64,000 bases of DNA from Halosolutus gelatinilyticus (GCF_023028105.1 NZ_CP095491.1:434001-498000); one strand, 5' to 3'. Counted from the stretch's first letter, positions 25,883 to 34,562 are shown. Translations and numbers: made by a program. The notes: generated by a model from the sequence alone, not told the origin.

Positions 25883-27814
25883 ATGAGCAAACAGCACTCT
25901 AACAAACGTACGACGTTCGGCCTTGATGGCGCCCTCTCTGGCATCGAAGCACGGCAGAAGGCGAGTGCGATACACGATCACCAGTGCGGGGACGGATCAA
26001 ATGATCATCTCGCTTCCATATACGATAATCAGGACGATCAGTTCGCCGCGGTCGTGCCGTTCATCAAACAGGGATTGGAACAGGGTGAGCAGTGCCTCTA
26101 CGTCGCGGACGAGAATACGACGGAGGAAGTCCGCGACGCGCTCCGCGAAGGCGGTATCGACGTCGAAGCTGCCCAGGACTCCGGTGCGTTATCGATCCAC
26201 ACAAAAGCGGACACGTACCTCCGGACGGGTGAGTTCAAGCCGGAGACGATGGTCGAGTTTTGGGAGGAAACCCTCGCCGAGGCACGCGATCGCGAGGGAT
26301 ACGAAGGTGTTCGAGCCACCGCCGAGATGACGTGGGCACTCGAGGAGGACACCGGACTCGATCAATTAGTCCGGTATGAAGCACTGCTCAATACGATTTA
26401 CGAGGGTGATGATTATGTCGTCCTCTGCCAGTATAATCGTGATCGATTTTCTACGGATGTGCTTTCGGACGTGATTCGGAGCCATCCGCTCGTCGTATAC
26501 GACGGAACGGTCTGCCAGAACTTCTACTACCAGCCGCCGGACGAGTTCTTTGACACAGATCACCCACCACTCGACGTCGATCGGACGGTCGAGGGGTTAC
26601 TTAGGCACGCGGAAACTCAACGTGAACTCACCGAACGCGATCGATTCCAGAGTGAACTCTACGAAATCACATCGGAACCTGAGCGATCGTTCGATGAAAA
26701 ACTCCAAGCCCTGTTCGATCTCGGTTGTGAACGGTTCGATCTCGATCTCGGCGGGATGGCTCGGATCGATCCACAGTTGGATCTTTTCGAAGTCGAATAC
26801 GTCAGTGATTCGCACGACCACTTACAACCCGGCGCCAAAGTGAGCCTCTCTGAGACGTACTGTCGCGTCCTGACCGACGGTGGTAACCCGATCGGCCTCA
26901 CCGCTCCCGCGGAAGAAGGATTTGAGGGAACGCTAGCCTACGAGGAGTTCGGCGTGAGATCGTATTTGGGAACGCGGCTCCGAGTGGAACACGGACTCGA
27001 TCGATCGTTCTTTTTCGTGTCCCACGACTCCCGGAGCGCGTCGTTTTCGGAAGCCGAGCGTATGTTCCTGAAATCGATGGGGCAGTGGGTCCAGCAAGAA
27101 CTCGAACGCCGTGAATACGAGCAGCGCCTCGAGGAATCCAATGAGCGCCTCGAACAGTTCGCGTACGCCACCTCCCACGATCTACAAGAGCCCCTGCGGA
27201 TGGTTTCGAGTTACTTGCAGTTGCTCGAAAGCCAGTATACCGACGATCTGGACGCAGATGCGGAAGAGTTCATCGAGTTCGCTGTCGATGGGGCTGACCG
27301 AATGCGGGAGATGATCGGTGGACTCCTCGAATACTCGCGGATCGAAACCGAAGGGGAGTCGTTCGAATCCGTCGATCTCGATGCCCTCATTGACGAGGTA
27401 CTGGCTGACTTGCAGCTTCGCATCAAGGAGACTGATGCCGACGTAACGGTCGAGGACCTTCCCCACGTTAAGGGGGATGCGAATCAACTACGGCAACTGT
27501 TGCAGAACTTGATCGACAATGCAATCGAGTACAGTGACGATGAGCCGCCACGAGTGATGATATCCGCAGGCCGTGCCGGCAAGATGTGGCGCATCTCCGT
27601 GCGCGACGAAGGAATTGGCATCTCTCCCGACGATCAGGAACGAATTTTCGAGGTCTTCGAGCGCCTCCACGCACGCAACGATCACGAAGGGACGGGCATT
27701 GGACTGGCACTTTGCGAGCGAATCGTTGAGCGCCACGGTGGCAAGATCTGGGTTGACTCTGAGCCCGGAGTCGGATCGACGTTTTCGTTGACGCTCTCGA
27801 CCGCCGACACATAA
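25883..27814 (+). CDS. MEDS-GAF sensor histidine kinase
   Basis: 643 residues. An N-terminal MEDS domain (about 35-215: HLASIYDNQDDQFAAVVPFI .. CLYVADENT .. CQYNRDRF) is followed by GAF (about 250-410), HisKA (ATSHDLQEPLRM) and HATPase boxes (NLIDNAIEYS, DEGIGI, GTGIGLAL). MEDS is a DcmR-type sensory domain related to KaiC. The ATG at 25883 is preferred to the GTG at 25841. The kinase half closely matches the kinase at 19363, suggesting recent duplication or gene conversion. Confidence 0.92.
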   Translation: MSKQHSNKRTTFGLDGALSGIEARQKASAIHDHQCGDGSNDHLASIYDNQDDQFAAVVPFIKQGLEQGEQCLYVADENTTEEVRDALREGGIDVEAAQDSGALSIHTKADTYLRTGEFKPETMVEFWEETLAEARDREGYEGVRATAEMTWALEEDTGLDQLVRYEALLNTIYEGDDYVVLCQYNRDRFSTDVLSDVIRSHPLVVYDGTVCQNFYYQPPDEFFDTDHPPLDVDRTVEGLLRHAETQRELTERDRFQSELYEITSEPERSFDEKLQALFDLGCERFDLDLGGMARIDPQLDLFEVEYVSDSHDHLQPGAKVSLSETYCRVLTDGGNPIGLTAPAEEGFEGTLAYEEFGVRSYLGTRLRVEHGLDRSFFFVSHDSRSASFSEAERMFLKSMGQWVQQELERREYEQRLEESNERLEQFAYATSHDLQEPLRMVSSYLQLLESQYTDDLDADAEEFIEFAVDGADRMREMIGGLLEYSRIETEGESFESVDLDALIDEVLADLQLRIKETDADVTVEDLPHVKGDANQLRQLLQNLIDNAIEYSDDEPPRVMISAGRAGKMWRISVRDEGIGISPDDQERIFEVFERLHARNDHEGTGIGLALCERIVERHGGKIWVDSEPGVGSTFSLTLSTADT

Positions 27815-27860
27815 TTTTCTGTATTGCAACTCGCTATCATTCTTCCTGTGCAACGCTACG

Positions 27861-27887
27861 TTCTGCATACGCGCTATGTATTCAGCA
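27861..27887. repeat. 27-base cassette-end site after the MEDS kinase
   Basis: The right arm TGTATTCAGCA is perfect, the centre is CGCTA and the left arm TTCTGCATACG is degenerate: the same right-end form as at 9273 and 25669. It overlaps the stop codon of the following minus-strand HTH gene. Confidence 0.5.
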
Positions 27888-28136
27888 TGACCTCCTGAAA
27901 TTATCATCAGTTAGGGGTTTCAACAGAGCTACTCGAACAAAACGGAGGTCTCCCTCGCTATCGCGATCGCGACGAATGACGTCCGCGTTCTCGAGTCGGG
28001 TGAGTGCTCGGTCGAGTGTTCGCGAGGGCATCTCGGTTCGGTCTTGGAGTTCGTCGCGTCGTATCGATCCGCCGGCGTCCTCGAGCACCCAGAGTAGGTG
28101 TTTCGCGCTCCAGGGGAGGTCGTCGGAGACGTTCAT
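27882..28136 (-). CDS. Small winged-helix DNA-binding protein
   Basis: 84 residues: LPWSAKHLLWVLEDAGGSIR, RDELQDRTEMPSRTLDRALT, RLENADVIRRDRD is a MarR-like winged helix with a charged wing. It may regulate the element to which the next gene belongs; both are on the minus strand 75 bases apart. The last codons overlap a cassette-end site. Confidence 0.8.
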   Translation of the reverse strand: MNVSDDLPWSAKHLLWVLEDAGGSIRRDELQDRTEMPSRTLDRALTRLENADVIRRDRDSEGDLRFVRVALLKPLTDDNFRRSC

Positions 28137-28211
28137 GGGCTTTGTTTTTCAGAGAGTGCCGCGGCTGGTCGAGAGCGGGCGAGCAAGGCCGCGAGACGCC
28201 TGTCGACGAGG

Positions 28212-29666
28212 TCAGTCACAGGTATCAGGCGGTGACCGCCAGTCCCAGACCTCCGTAGATGTGTCACTGGACCGGCTACTCATCCCCTGATCGACGTTTC
28301 CGCGCTCGTCTGGGTCGCAAATCGCCAACGCCCACCTACTAGAGTCCCCGTAGGGGTTAGTTGGCGATTCCTGAAGGTCAACATATCCAACGGAAGGGAG
28401 GCCAGAGTCGCTATAGAGCGTCGCTCCGTGGGTTCCCGCGCCCTCCGAAACGTGGACCGACGGTTCTCCGAACTCAGTATCGACGAGACGATCGAGTGTT
28501 TGACGAACGTGCTCTTTCGAGCATCCAACCGCCTCGGAGATCTCCCGGACCGTCTTCGAGCGCTTACTCGATCGGAGTTCCTCGACGATCTCCTCCTGGA
28601 GGTCAGTGAAGACACACTCCACACCCGGCACCTGGACGTCGGCGAATCCTGGCGGCATCGCGTCGGTCCGGACAAACACTGTGGCGGTGACGTCGGGATC
28701 GGTCGGGTCACGAGCGTAGCGACCGGCGGCCTGAGCGATGTGGTTCTCGCGGACGCTCGCGAGGATCTCCTGGGCAGTCTCAGCATCTTCGCCTTCGAAC
28801 CCACGTCCGCGGGCCCGGTACTCCTCGCCTGCGTCGTCGACAGCCGTTTCCACCTCCGCCTCAAGGTCGAGTTCGGCGAGCAGATCGAGGACGTAGTCGT
28901 CGCCAGGATCCATGTAGCCGTTGACGAGCCCGACACGTTCGTGTTCGAAGTCGTTGCGCGACTTCTCCTCGCCGAAGTGCATCAACTCCGGCCGGTGGAC
29001 GCCAGCTTCCTCCATGAGCTCCTCGAGACGATCCTCGACCTGACTCGTCGTGATCGCAGTTCGGAACTGGGTCCCGTACTCGTCGACGAGGTGCTCAAGC
29101 AGCGCCTCGAGCTTGTCTTCGTTCAGCCACTCGAGGGCCTTGTCGCCGGAAAGCGGACGCGTCGCATCGCCGACCTGGACAACGCGAAGGCCACGCTCGT
29201 AACGGCGCCACAGCTGACGCTCTTCAGGCTCGAGGACATCGGTAGTTTTGATCCAGGGGACGGTATTTGCCTGCCACAGCGGCACCGCGGGGTGGGCGTC
29301 GAGCCCGACAAGCGATCGAGCAGAGCCGAAGTCGGGGACCACACGAACGGATCGGACGTCGTTGCTCTCGTCGAGAACGATCGAGACCCACTCGCGGTTC
29401 CAGTCGTCGTCATCGCGAACGCCGGCCTCAAGACGCGGTGGTTCATGCATGGTTTTCCCGAATCGCCGACCGTTCGCACGGTCTTCAGCTCGGAAGATCG
29501 CCCTCGCGAGCGCCGGCGCGAGGGTGTGCGAATCCGGGTTCTCGAAGTACCACTCCCGATCGGGCTCGGTCCAGAGAACATCCTCGAGGGCATCGCGTTC
29601 CTTCGCCGCGTCGCCCTGGTAATCGTCGTGCAGGGAGAGCTGAACGAACGCCTCCCATGTCTTCAC
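28212..29666 (-). CDS. Plasmid-type protein, possibly the C-terminal part of a replication helicase
   Basis: 484 residues from a GTG at 29666. The middle region (LVNGYMDPGDDYVLDLLAEL, ILASVRENHIAQAAGRYARD, ATVFVRTDA) recalls the last motifs of a helicase. It is followed by a winged helix (SKTVREISEAVGCSKEHVRQ). I see no Walker A, so the ATPase part would be missing or elsewhere. The start overlaps the stop of the upstream ORF as GTGA, suggesting coupling. Identification is tentative. Confidence 0.55.
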   Translation of the reverse strand: MKTWEAFVQLSLHDDYQGDAAKERDALEDVLWTEPDREWYFENPDSHTLAPALARAIFRAEDRANGRRFGKTMHEPPRLEAGVRDDDDWNREWVSIVLDESNDVRSVRVVPDFGSARSLVGLDAHPAVPLWQANTVPWIKTTDVLEPEERQLWRRYERGLRVVQVGDATRPLSGDKALEWLNEDKLEALLEHLVDEYGTQFRTAITTSQVEDRLEELMEEAGVHRPELMHFGEEKSRNDFEHERVGLVNGYMDPGDDYVLDLLAELDLEAEVETAVDDAGEEYRARGRGFEGEDAETAQEILASVRENHIAQAAGRYARDPTDPDVTATVFVRTDAMPPGFADVQVPGVECVFTDLQEEIVEELRSSKRSKTVREISEAVGCSKEHVRQTLDRLVDTEFGEPSVHVSEGAGTHGATLYSDSGLPSVGYVDLQESPTNPYGDSSRWALAICDPDERGNVDQGMSSRSSDTSTEVWDWRSPPDTCD

Positions 29667-29944
29667 CGGCGCATCGATCTCACGGAGGTACGCGCCGATC
29701 CCCCTCCTACAAAGTGAATTTCACGGCGTTGAAGACTGATCTCCCCGCCAGCGCTGACGGTGAGACAGTCGAAGCACTTCGCCGAGTGTGGATGATCGTG
29801 ATTGTCCGTGCCGTCGTAACGTTCGCGCTCAACCTCTTCGGGGGCGAATGTCCGGCCGCAGAGCGTCGTAAATTTGAGACCGGATTCGAGGTGACAGCCT
29901 AGCCGTCGCCAGCGATCAGAACGTGGGCCGTCACGCCGCGACAC
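29663..29944 (-). CDS. Small Cys/His-containing protein
   Basis: About 93 residues from a GTG at 29944. The core GLKFTTLCGRTFAPEEVE .. NHDHPHSAKCFDCLTVS has single and paired Cys plus His, likely a zinc site. It ends in GTGA overlapping the next gene. The last 20 residues are Arg/Ser-rich and may not be native, hinting at a junction near 29700. Confidence 0.5.
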   Translation of the reverse strand: MSRRDGPRSDRWRRLGCHLESGLKFTTLCGRTFAPEEVERERYDGTDNHDHPHSAKCFDCLTVSAGGEISLQRREIHFVGGGSARTSVRSMRR

Positions 29945-29969
29945 CTCCCGTTGACCCAGCCAATGTAAC

Positions 29970-30050
29970 GGCTTTGAACCCAGGGTTCTGCTCATTCGGG
30001 ACTGGGTTGTTTCCGAAAACTCTGATACCTGGAGGTAGAGGCTTTGAACC
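29970..30050 (-). repeat. Two degenerate tRNA T-arm-like copies beside the tRNA-Thr gene
   Basis: On the minus strand GGTTCAAAGCC occurs at 30040-30050 and again at 29970-29980, 70 bases apart. Both resemble the T-arm and acceptor end of the adjacent tRNA-Thr (GGTTCAAATCC). They may be worn attachment-site copies from successive element insertions. Confidence 0.4.
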
Positions 30051-30060
30051 TAAGGATTCA

Positions 30061-30133
30061 AGCCGGTGGAGGGATTTGAACCCTCGACCTAATCCTTACG
30101 AAGGATTCGCTCTGCCAGCTGAGCTACACCGGC
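30061..30133 (-). tRNA. tRNA-Thr (anticodon CGU)
   Basis: The minus strand folds as a standard cloverleaf. The acceptor stem is GCCGGTG with CACCGGC, the D arm contains GTAGCTCAGCTGGCAGAGC, the anticodon stem AATCC/GGATT carries loop TTCGTAA (anticodon CGT), and the T arm is GAGGGTTCAAATCCCTC. The discriminator base is U. No intron. The gene's 3' end faces the accessory region, the usual side for integrase attachment. Confidence 0.95.
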
Positions 30134-30265
30134 ACACTCACTCCGTTCGTGTCCCGTGCATCGGTGACGTCGTCACCTCAACACCGGCACTGGGTGCGAT
30201 CTGTGCACTTCAACGTACGATCGATACCAGCCATAAGGGTTGCGAATCGGACCGATCGTGCGACG

Positions 30266-31261
30266 CTATCGCGTAACCCGCTCCAGCCGGACGTCCAGAC
30301 AGACGTTCACCTCGTGGGGCGCGTACGAGCGGACGATCCGCCGGGTTTCGACGGTGACGTCGTACTCGGCGCCCGCGGCCGCGCGGATCGCCCGCTCCCC
30401 CGGATCGAACGGCGCGTCCTCGTGTTGGATGTCGTAGTAGTGGAGGACGCAATCGTCGCCCGCCAGTTCGATCGCGGTGTCCAGGAACTCGTCGGCGCTG
30501 TGGGGAAGGTTCATCACCAGCCTGGTCGCCCAGTCTTCGTACTCGCCCGCAACCTCGCGGACGTCGCCGTGGACGGCGGTGATCCGATCGGCGACCCCGT
30601 TTCGTCGCGCGTTCTCGCGCAGGTACTCGATCGCCGTTCCGTTGATGTCCACGCCGACGCACTCCGCGCTGCGTTTCGCGAACGGGACGACGAATGGGCC
30701 GACGCCGGCGAACATGTCGAACGCCCGATCGTCGGCGGCGACCTGTTCGGCGACGCGGTAGCGCTCGGTCGCCAGCCGGGGCGAGAAGTACACCGCGTCG
30801 AGGTCAAGCAAGAACTCGCAACCGTACTCCCGGTGGACCGTCTCGGTGCTCTCGCCCGCGAGGAGTTCCCAGTCGCGTACCCGCGTTTCGCCTTTCACCT
30901 TCGACTGCTTGTTCAGGACCGTCTCGACGGGCAGGTCCGAGTCGACGATCGCCTGGGCGAGCTGTAGCGCTCGCTCCTCGGAGTCCTCGTCGAGCAGGAC
31001 CACGTCGCCGAGCCGCTCGTAGGACGGTTCGAACCCCAGCAGGTCCGCCGGCCGCGTCTGCGTCTCGCGTTCGGGAACGTCGCGGGAGACCACGTCGAGG
31101 TCGTCCGGCGCGGCGTCGGGGTCGGTAACGGGGATGTAGAGGACGCCCTCCTCGTCCGCGACGGTGATGTCGTAGTCGTCGTCGATCAGGTCCGCGTCGG
31201 CGAGTCGCGATCGGGTCGCTTCGCCCTGCTCGCGCGGGACGCGGACGCACGGCACCTCCAT
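30266..31261 (-). CDS. trm5: tRNA (guanine37-N1)-methyltransferase Trm5
   Basis: 331 residues from ATG 31261 (MEVPCVRVPREQGEATRSRL). It makes m1G37 next to the anticodon to prevent frameshifting. The small N-terminal domains are followed by a class I SAM domain with FDMFAGVGPFVVPFAKRSA (motif I), VGVDINGTAIEYLRENARRN and the NLPHSADEFL catalytic loop. The open frame continues 200 codons upstream without family resemblance, so the start is at 31261. Confidence 0.93.
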   Translation of the reverse strand: MEVPCVRVPREQGEATRSRLADADLIDDDYDITVADEEGVLYIPVTDPDAAPDDLDVVSRDVPERETQTRPADLLGFEPSYERLGDVVLLDEDSEERALQLAQAIVDSDLPVETVLNKQSKVKGETRVRDWELLAGESTETVHREYGCEFLLDLDAVYFSPRLATERYRVAEQVAADDRAFDMFAGVGPFVVPFAKRSAECVGVDINGTAIEYLRENARRNGVADRITAVHGDVREVAGEYEDWATRLVMNLPHSADEFLDTAIELAGDDCVLHYYDIQHEDAPFDPGERAIRAAAGAEYDVTVETRRIVRSYAPHEVNVCLDVRLERVTR

Positions 31262-31405
31262 ACTCGGGAGTCCGCACCCGGAGGCCGTAGTAGTGACGCT
31301 TCGCGGCCCGCGAAAACTCGTCGCAACGCACCGATCGCGGCGGTGGCAGAGTCCCGCAAGTATAACCGCAAACGGTTTTCGGATCGGCGACCGAACTCCC
31401 CGGAG

Positions 31406-31831
31406 ATGACCAATCGAACGGAGTTGACGACCGTGGAGACCGTCCGCGACAATCGATCGTGGCTGTTCACGATCCGCAACCGTCACGGCGACCGGGACGA
31501 GGTCATCCTCGTTCCCTGCGACGACGGGGTCGAGGCGTGGATCAACCGCTGCACGCACGAAGCCCAGCGGCTCGACACCGGCCGCGGCGTGGCGATGCGC
31601 GACGGCGAGATCATCTGCCCGAAACACGGCTCGATGTTCGACTCCTGCAGCGGCTACTGCGACAACGGCGAGGCCGCCGACACGACGCTCCCGTCGATCG
31701 GGATCGAAATCGAAGACGGCACGGTCTACCTCGCCGACGACGAGGCGACCTTCCTCCACGAGGGCGGCGTCGACGCTGGCGAGGACGACGGGGACGACGG
31801 GCCGGCGTCGACGTCTCATCTCTCGTTCTGA
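31406..31831 (+). CDS. Rieske [2Fe-2S] protein
   Basis: 141 residues with the two cluster-binding motifs NRCTHEAQRL (C-x-H) and ICPKHGSMFD (C-x2-H), giving two Cys and two His ligands. It is a soluble ferredoxin-like Rieske protein rather than the membrane bc1 type, as no membrane segment is present. The acidic C-terminal tail is typical of haloarchaea. A TATA-like TATAACC lies at 31361. The redox partner is unknown. Confidence 0.9.
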   Translation: MTNRTELTTVETVRDNRSWLFTIRNRHGDRDEVILVPCDDGVEAWINRCTHEAQRLDTGRGVAMRDGEIICPKHGSMFDSCSGYCDNGEAADTTLPSIGIEIEDGTVYLADDEATFLHEGGVDAGEDDGDDGPASTSHLSF

Positions 31832-31911
31832 CGCCGCGAAGCGGACCGGTGACGATTCCGTCACCCGTCCTATTAGATATTTGTAATTACGGAGAAGGGT
31901 TTCGACCGATC

Positions 31912-32247
31912 GTGATCGTCGTTCACACCAGCATTCCGTTCGATCCCGACCGGTACGACGAGGCGATCGAATTCGTGAGAGATCTGGCGGACCAGTCGCG
32001 GCGAGAAGACGGAACCGTTCGGTACCGGGCGACGGTCGACTTCGAAGACGAGCACACGGTACGATTCTTCGAGCAGTACGAAGACGAAGCGGCGATGGTC
32101 GCGCACACGAAAACGGACTACTATCAACGGTTTAACGATCCACTTTCCGACCTGGTCGACGGACCGATGGAGACGATCGCCCTGATGGAAGACGACCTAG
32201 ACGTATACACCTTCACTGCGGACGATCTCGACCGGGACTCGTCCTGA
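31912..32247 (+). CDS. ABM-fold (YgiN-like) putative quinol monooxygenase
   Basis: 111 residues from GTG 31912. The pattern FDPDRYDEAIEFVRDLADQS, TVRYRATVDFEDEHTVRFFE, QYEDEAAMVAHTKTDYYQ is that of antibiotic-biosynthesis-monooxygenase ferredoxin-like dimers. The substrate is unknown. The start is in frame after the gap following the Rieske gene. Confidence 0.85.
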   Translation: MIVVHTSIPFDPDRYDEAIEFVRDLADQSRREDGTVRYRATVDFEDEHTVRFFEQYEDEAAMVAHTKTDYYQRFNDPLSDLVDGPMETIALMEDDLDVYTFTADDLDRDSS

Positions 32248-32328
32248 GACGCGACACCGCCGCGACGGCTGACGGATCGGTCGGGGGTTTTCAGGTAGCG
32301 TTTTCACCGTCCGGTATGAGGGTCTCGC

Positions 32329-32721
32329 ATGGACCGAACGATCGTCTCCACCGGCACCGAGTGGGAAGCAACGGTCGGATACTCGCGAGCCGTCCGGACC
32401 GGGTCGCGGGTCGAGGTCTCCGGGACGACGGCGACCGACGAGAACGGCGACGTCGTGGGGGCGGACGACCCGTACGCACAGACCGTTCGCGCGCTCGAAA
32501 TCGTCGACGACGCCCTCGACGAGGTCGGCGCGTCGATCGCGGACGTCGTCCGAACCCGAATCTACGTGACCGACATCGACGACTGGGAGGCGATCGGCGA
32601 GGCCCACGGCGAGGTCTTTGCAGACGTTCGGCCGGCGACGAGCATGGTCGAGGTGTCGCGGTTAATCGACCCCGAACACCTGGTCGAGATCGAGGCGGTC
32701 GCGATCGTCGACGACGAGTGA
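32329..32721 (+). CDS. RidA family protein
   Basis: 130 residues. It has the family features GSRVEVSGTTATDENGDVVG, TRIYVTDIDDWEAIGEAHGE and the catalytic-site-like RPATSMVEV (Arg near the end). It probably hydrolyses reactive enamine/imine intermediates such as those released by threonine dehydratase, a likely copy of which lies 700 bases downstream. Confidence 0.92.
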   Translation: MDRTIVSTGTEWEATVGYSRAVRTGSRVEVSGTTATDENGDVVGADDPYAQTVRALEIVDDALDEVGASIADVVRTRIYVTDIDDWEAIGEAHGEVFADVRPATSMVEVSRLIDPEHLVEIEAVAIVDDE

Positions 32722-32830
32722 TCCCGAGAGAGTTCGTACCCCCGCGGCGAGCGTCAGGGTTTCGGACCCGTCAGCCGCCCGCAGACAACCGTTATCCCCG
32801 CCGTCGACCACTTGTCTAGCGGCACACATC

Positions 32831-33256
32831 ATGAGCATCGAGGACAACAAGGCGCTCGCGCGCCGCGTGCAGGAGGAGGTCTGGAACGAGGGCGACGTGG
32901 ACGCGATCGACGACCTCTTCGCCGAGGGCTTCGTCCAGCACTCCCCGTGGAAGCCCTCGGAACTGCACGGGCGAGACGAGTTCAAGCAGCAGATCAGGGA
33001 CTTTCACGCCGCCTTTCCTGATCTGCACGGGACGATCGACGACGTGATCGCCGAGGGGGACACGGTCGCGAACCGGTTCACCATGCGCGCGACTCATCAG
33101 GGCGAATTCATGGGCGTCGAACCGACCGGCGACGAGGTCGAACTGGTCGGGACGATCTTCGCCCGGGTCGAGGACGGCCGGATCGCGGAACGGTGGGTCG
33201 TCGACGACGTGCTCGGCTTCCTCGAGCAACTCGGAGCGGTCTCGGAGCGATACTGA
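32831..33256 (+). CDS. SnoaL-like ester cyclase-fold protein
   Basis: 141 residues of the NTF2-like fold: EVWNEGDVDAIDDLFAEGFV, GRDEFKQQIRDFHAAFPDLH, VIAEGDTVANRFTMRATHQG, ERWVVDDVLGFLEQLGAV. The family includes polyketide cyclases, but most stand-alone members have unknown substrates. Confidence 0.9.
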   Translation: MSIEDNKALARRVQEEVWNEGDVDAIDDLFAEGFVQHSPWKPSELHGRDEFKQQIRDFHAAFPDLHGTIDDVIAEGDTVANRFTMRATHQGEFMGVEPTGDEVELVGTIFARVEDGRIAERWVVDDVLGFLEQLGAVSERY

Positions 33257-33421
33257 TCGATCGCGGTCTCGGGTACCGTTACCGCCCCGAACGATCCGTA
33301 TATCCGGAAGAGACGACCGCTCGAGACCGTCGACGAAGACGCGCGAGGTGGACCCGGTCCGAGCAAACGTCAGCGCAGTCCGGTACGGTTCGTTCGAGAC
33401 GGGTACCCCGTGTACGCGAAT

Positions 33422-33430
33422 ACTATATCG
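33422..33430 (+). promoter_or_regulatory. TATA box of the threonine dehydratase-like gene
   Basis: ACTATATCG is centred 26 bases before the ATG at 33452, implying a leaderless transcript and supporting this start over the upstream ATG at 33410. Confidence 0.5.
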
Positions 33431-33451
33431 AACGACCACCGTGATGGACGT

Positions 33452-34471
33452 ATGGTCGATCGATACGAACCCGTCGAGTCGCCCGACGAGACGACGGTCT
33501 TTCCGTACCACGATTTGACACCGACGACGACGGCCGACGTCTATCGCGCTCGGTCGCTCGTCGCGGCGCACCTGCCGAAGACGCCGCTGGTTCGCTGCGA
33601 GTGGTTGTCGGCGGAACTCGACGCCGACGTCTACCTCAAACGCGAGGATACGCTGCCGACCGGCGCGTTCAAGGTCCGCGGCGGGATCCACCTCGTCGCG
33701 ACGCTCGAGCAGGAGTTTCGGGACCGGGGGCTCGTCGCCGCCAGCACGGGCAACCACGGTCAGTCGATCGCCTACGCCGGCCGGGAGTTCGACGTTCCGG
33801 TCGTGATCTGCGTCCCCGAGGACGCGAATCCGGGAAAAGTGCGCGCGATAGAACGGCTGGGTGCCCGCGTCGAACATCACGGTTCCGATTTCGACGAGGC
33901 GCGCGAGTACGCCGAACGGCTCGCTATCGAAGACGGGTACCGGTACGTTCACTCGGCCAACGAGCCGGCGCTGATCGCGGGCGTCGCCACCGCCGGACTG
34001 GAAGTCGTCGAGGAGCGTCCCGACGTGGACGTGTTCTTCTCGCCGATCGGCGGCGGCAGTAGCGCGGCGGGATACTGCCTGACGATCGGCGAACTCACCG
34101 ACGCGGACGTGATCGGCGTGCAATCGGCGGCCGCACCCGCGATGCATCGCGCGTGGAAGGAGGGGACGCTCGAACCCCACGAGACGATGGAGACGATCGC
34201 GGAGGGGGTCGCAACCCGCGTGCCGTTCGCGCTGACCCTCGAGATACTGCGCGAACGGCTGGACGAGTTCGTCCTCGTCGAGGACGATGCGCTTCGAAAC
34301 GCGGTCGGACGAATGCTCGAGGAAGAACACATCCTGACGGAAGCAGCGAGTGCAACCGGCGTCGCGGCCGCACTGGAACGCAGGGAGGAGCTCGCCGGAA
34401 AGACCGTCGCGTTCCCGGTTTCCGGCCGCAACCTCGCGATGGAGAAGCTTCGATCGATACTCGAGGAGTGA
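33452..34471 (+). CDS. Threonine/serine dehydratase (PLP-dependent, IlvA-like)
   Basis: 339 residues, PLP fold type II. The PLP lysine lies in LPTGAFKVRGG, the phosphate loop is SPIGGGSSAAGY, and the Asn loop is ASTGNHGQSIAYAG. It has the length of short catabolic-type enzymes without ACT domains. It would deaminate threonine to 2-oxobutyrate, the isoleucine precursor used by the ilv genes at 50-53.6 kb, or act on serine. Confidence 0.9.
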   Translation: MVDRYEPVESPDETTVFPYHDLTPTTTADVYRARSLVAAHLPKTPLVRCEWLSAELDADVYLKREDTLPTGAFKVRGGIHLVATLEQEFRDRGLVAASTGNHGQSIAYAGREFDVPVVICVPEDANPGKVRAIERLGARVEHHGSDFDEAREYAERLAIEDGYRYVHSANEPALIAGVATAGLEVVEERPDVDVFFSPIGGGSSAAGYCLTIGELTDADVIGVQSAAAPAMHRAWKEGTLEPHETMETIAEGVATRVPFALTLEILRERLDEFVLVEDDALRNAVGRMLEEEHILTEAASATGVAAALERREELAGKTVAFPVSGRNLAMEKLRSILEE

Positions 34472-34532
34472 GAGAAGCCGCGCGCTACCGCCCGGTCCCG
34501 GGCGCCCCGTCGCGACGGACGGACTCGAAACC

Positions 34533-34538
34533 TTATAA
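34533..34538 (+). promoter_or_regulatory. TATA box of dphB
   Basis: TTATAA is centred 27 bases before the ATG at 34563, again indicating leaderless transcription. Confidence 0.5.
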
Positions 34539-34562
34539 CGGCGTCTGCGACTACGACCGGCT

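Noticed and set aside
8665-27887. The recurring palindromes as a CRISPR array
   Set aside because: Spacing is kilobases, orientation alternates and no cas genes are present.
7980-30060. The whole 8-30 kb region as one intact provirus or integrative element
   Set aside because: No integrase, capsid or terminase gene is visible and no matching attachment site was found on the left; remnants of several elements fit better.
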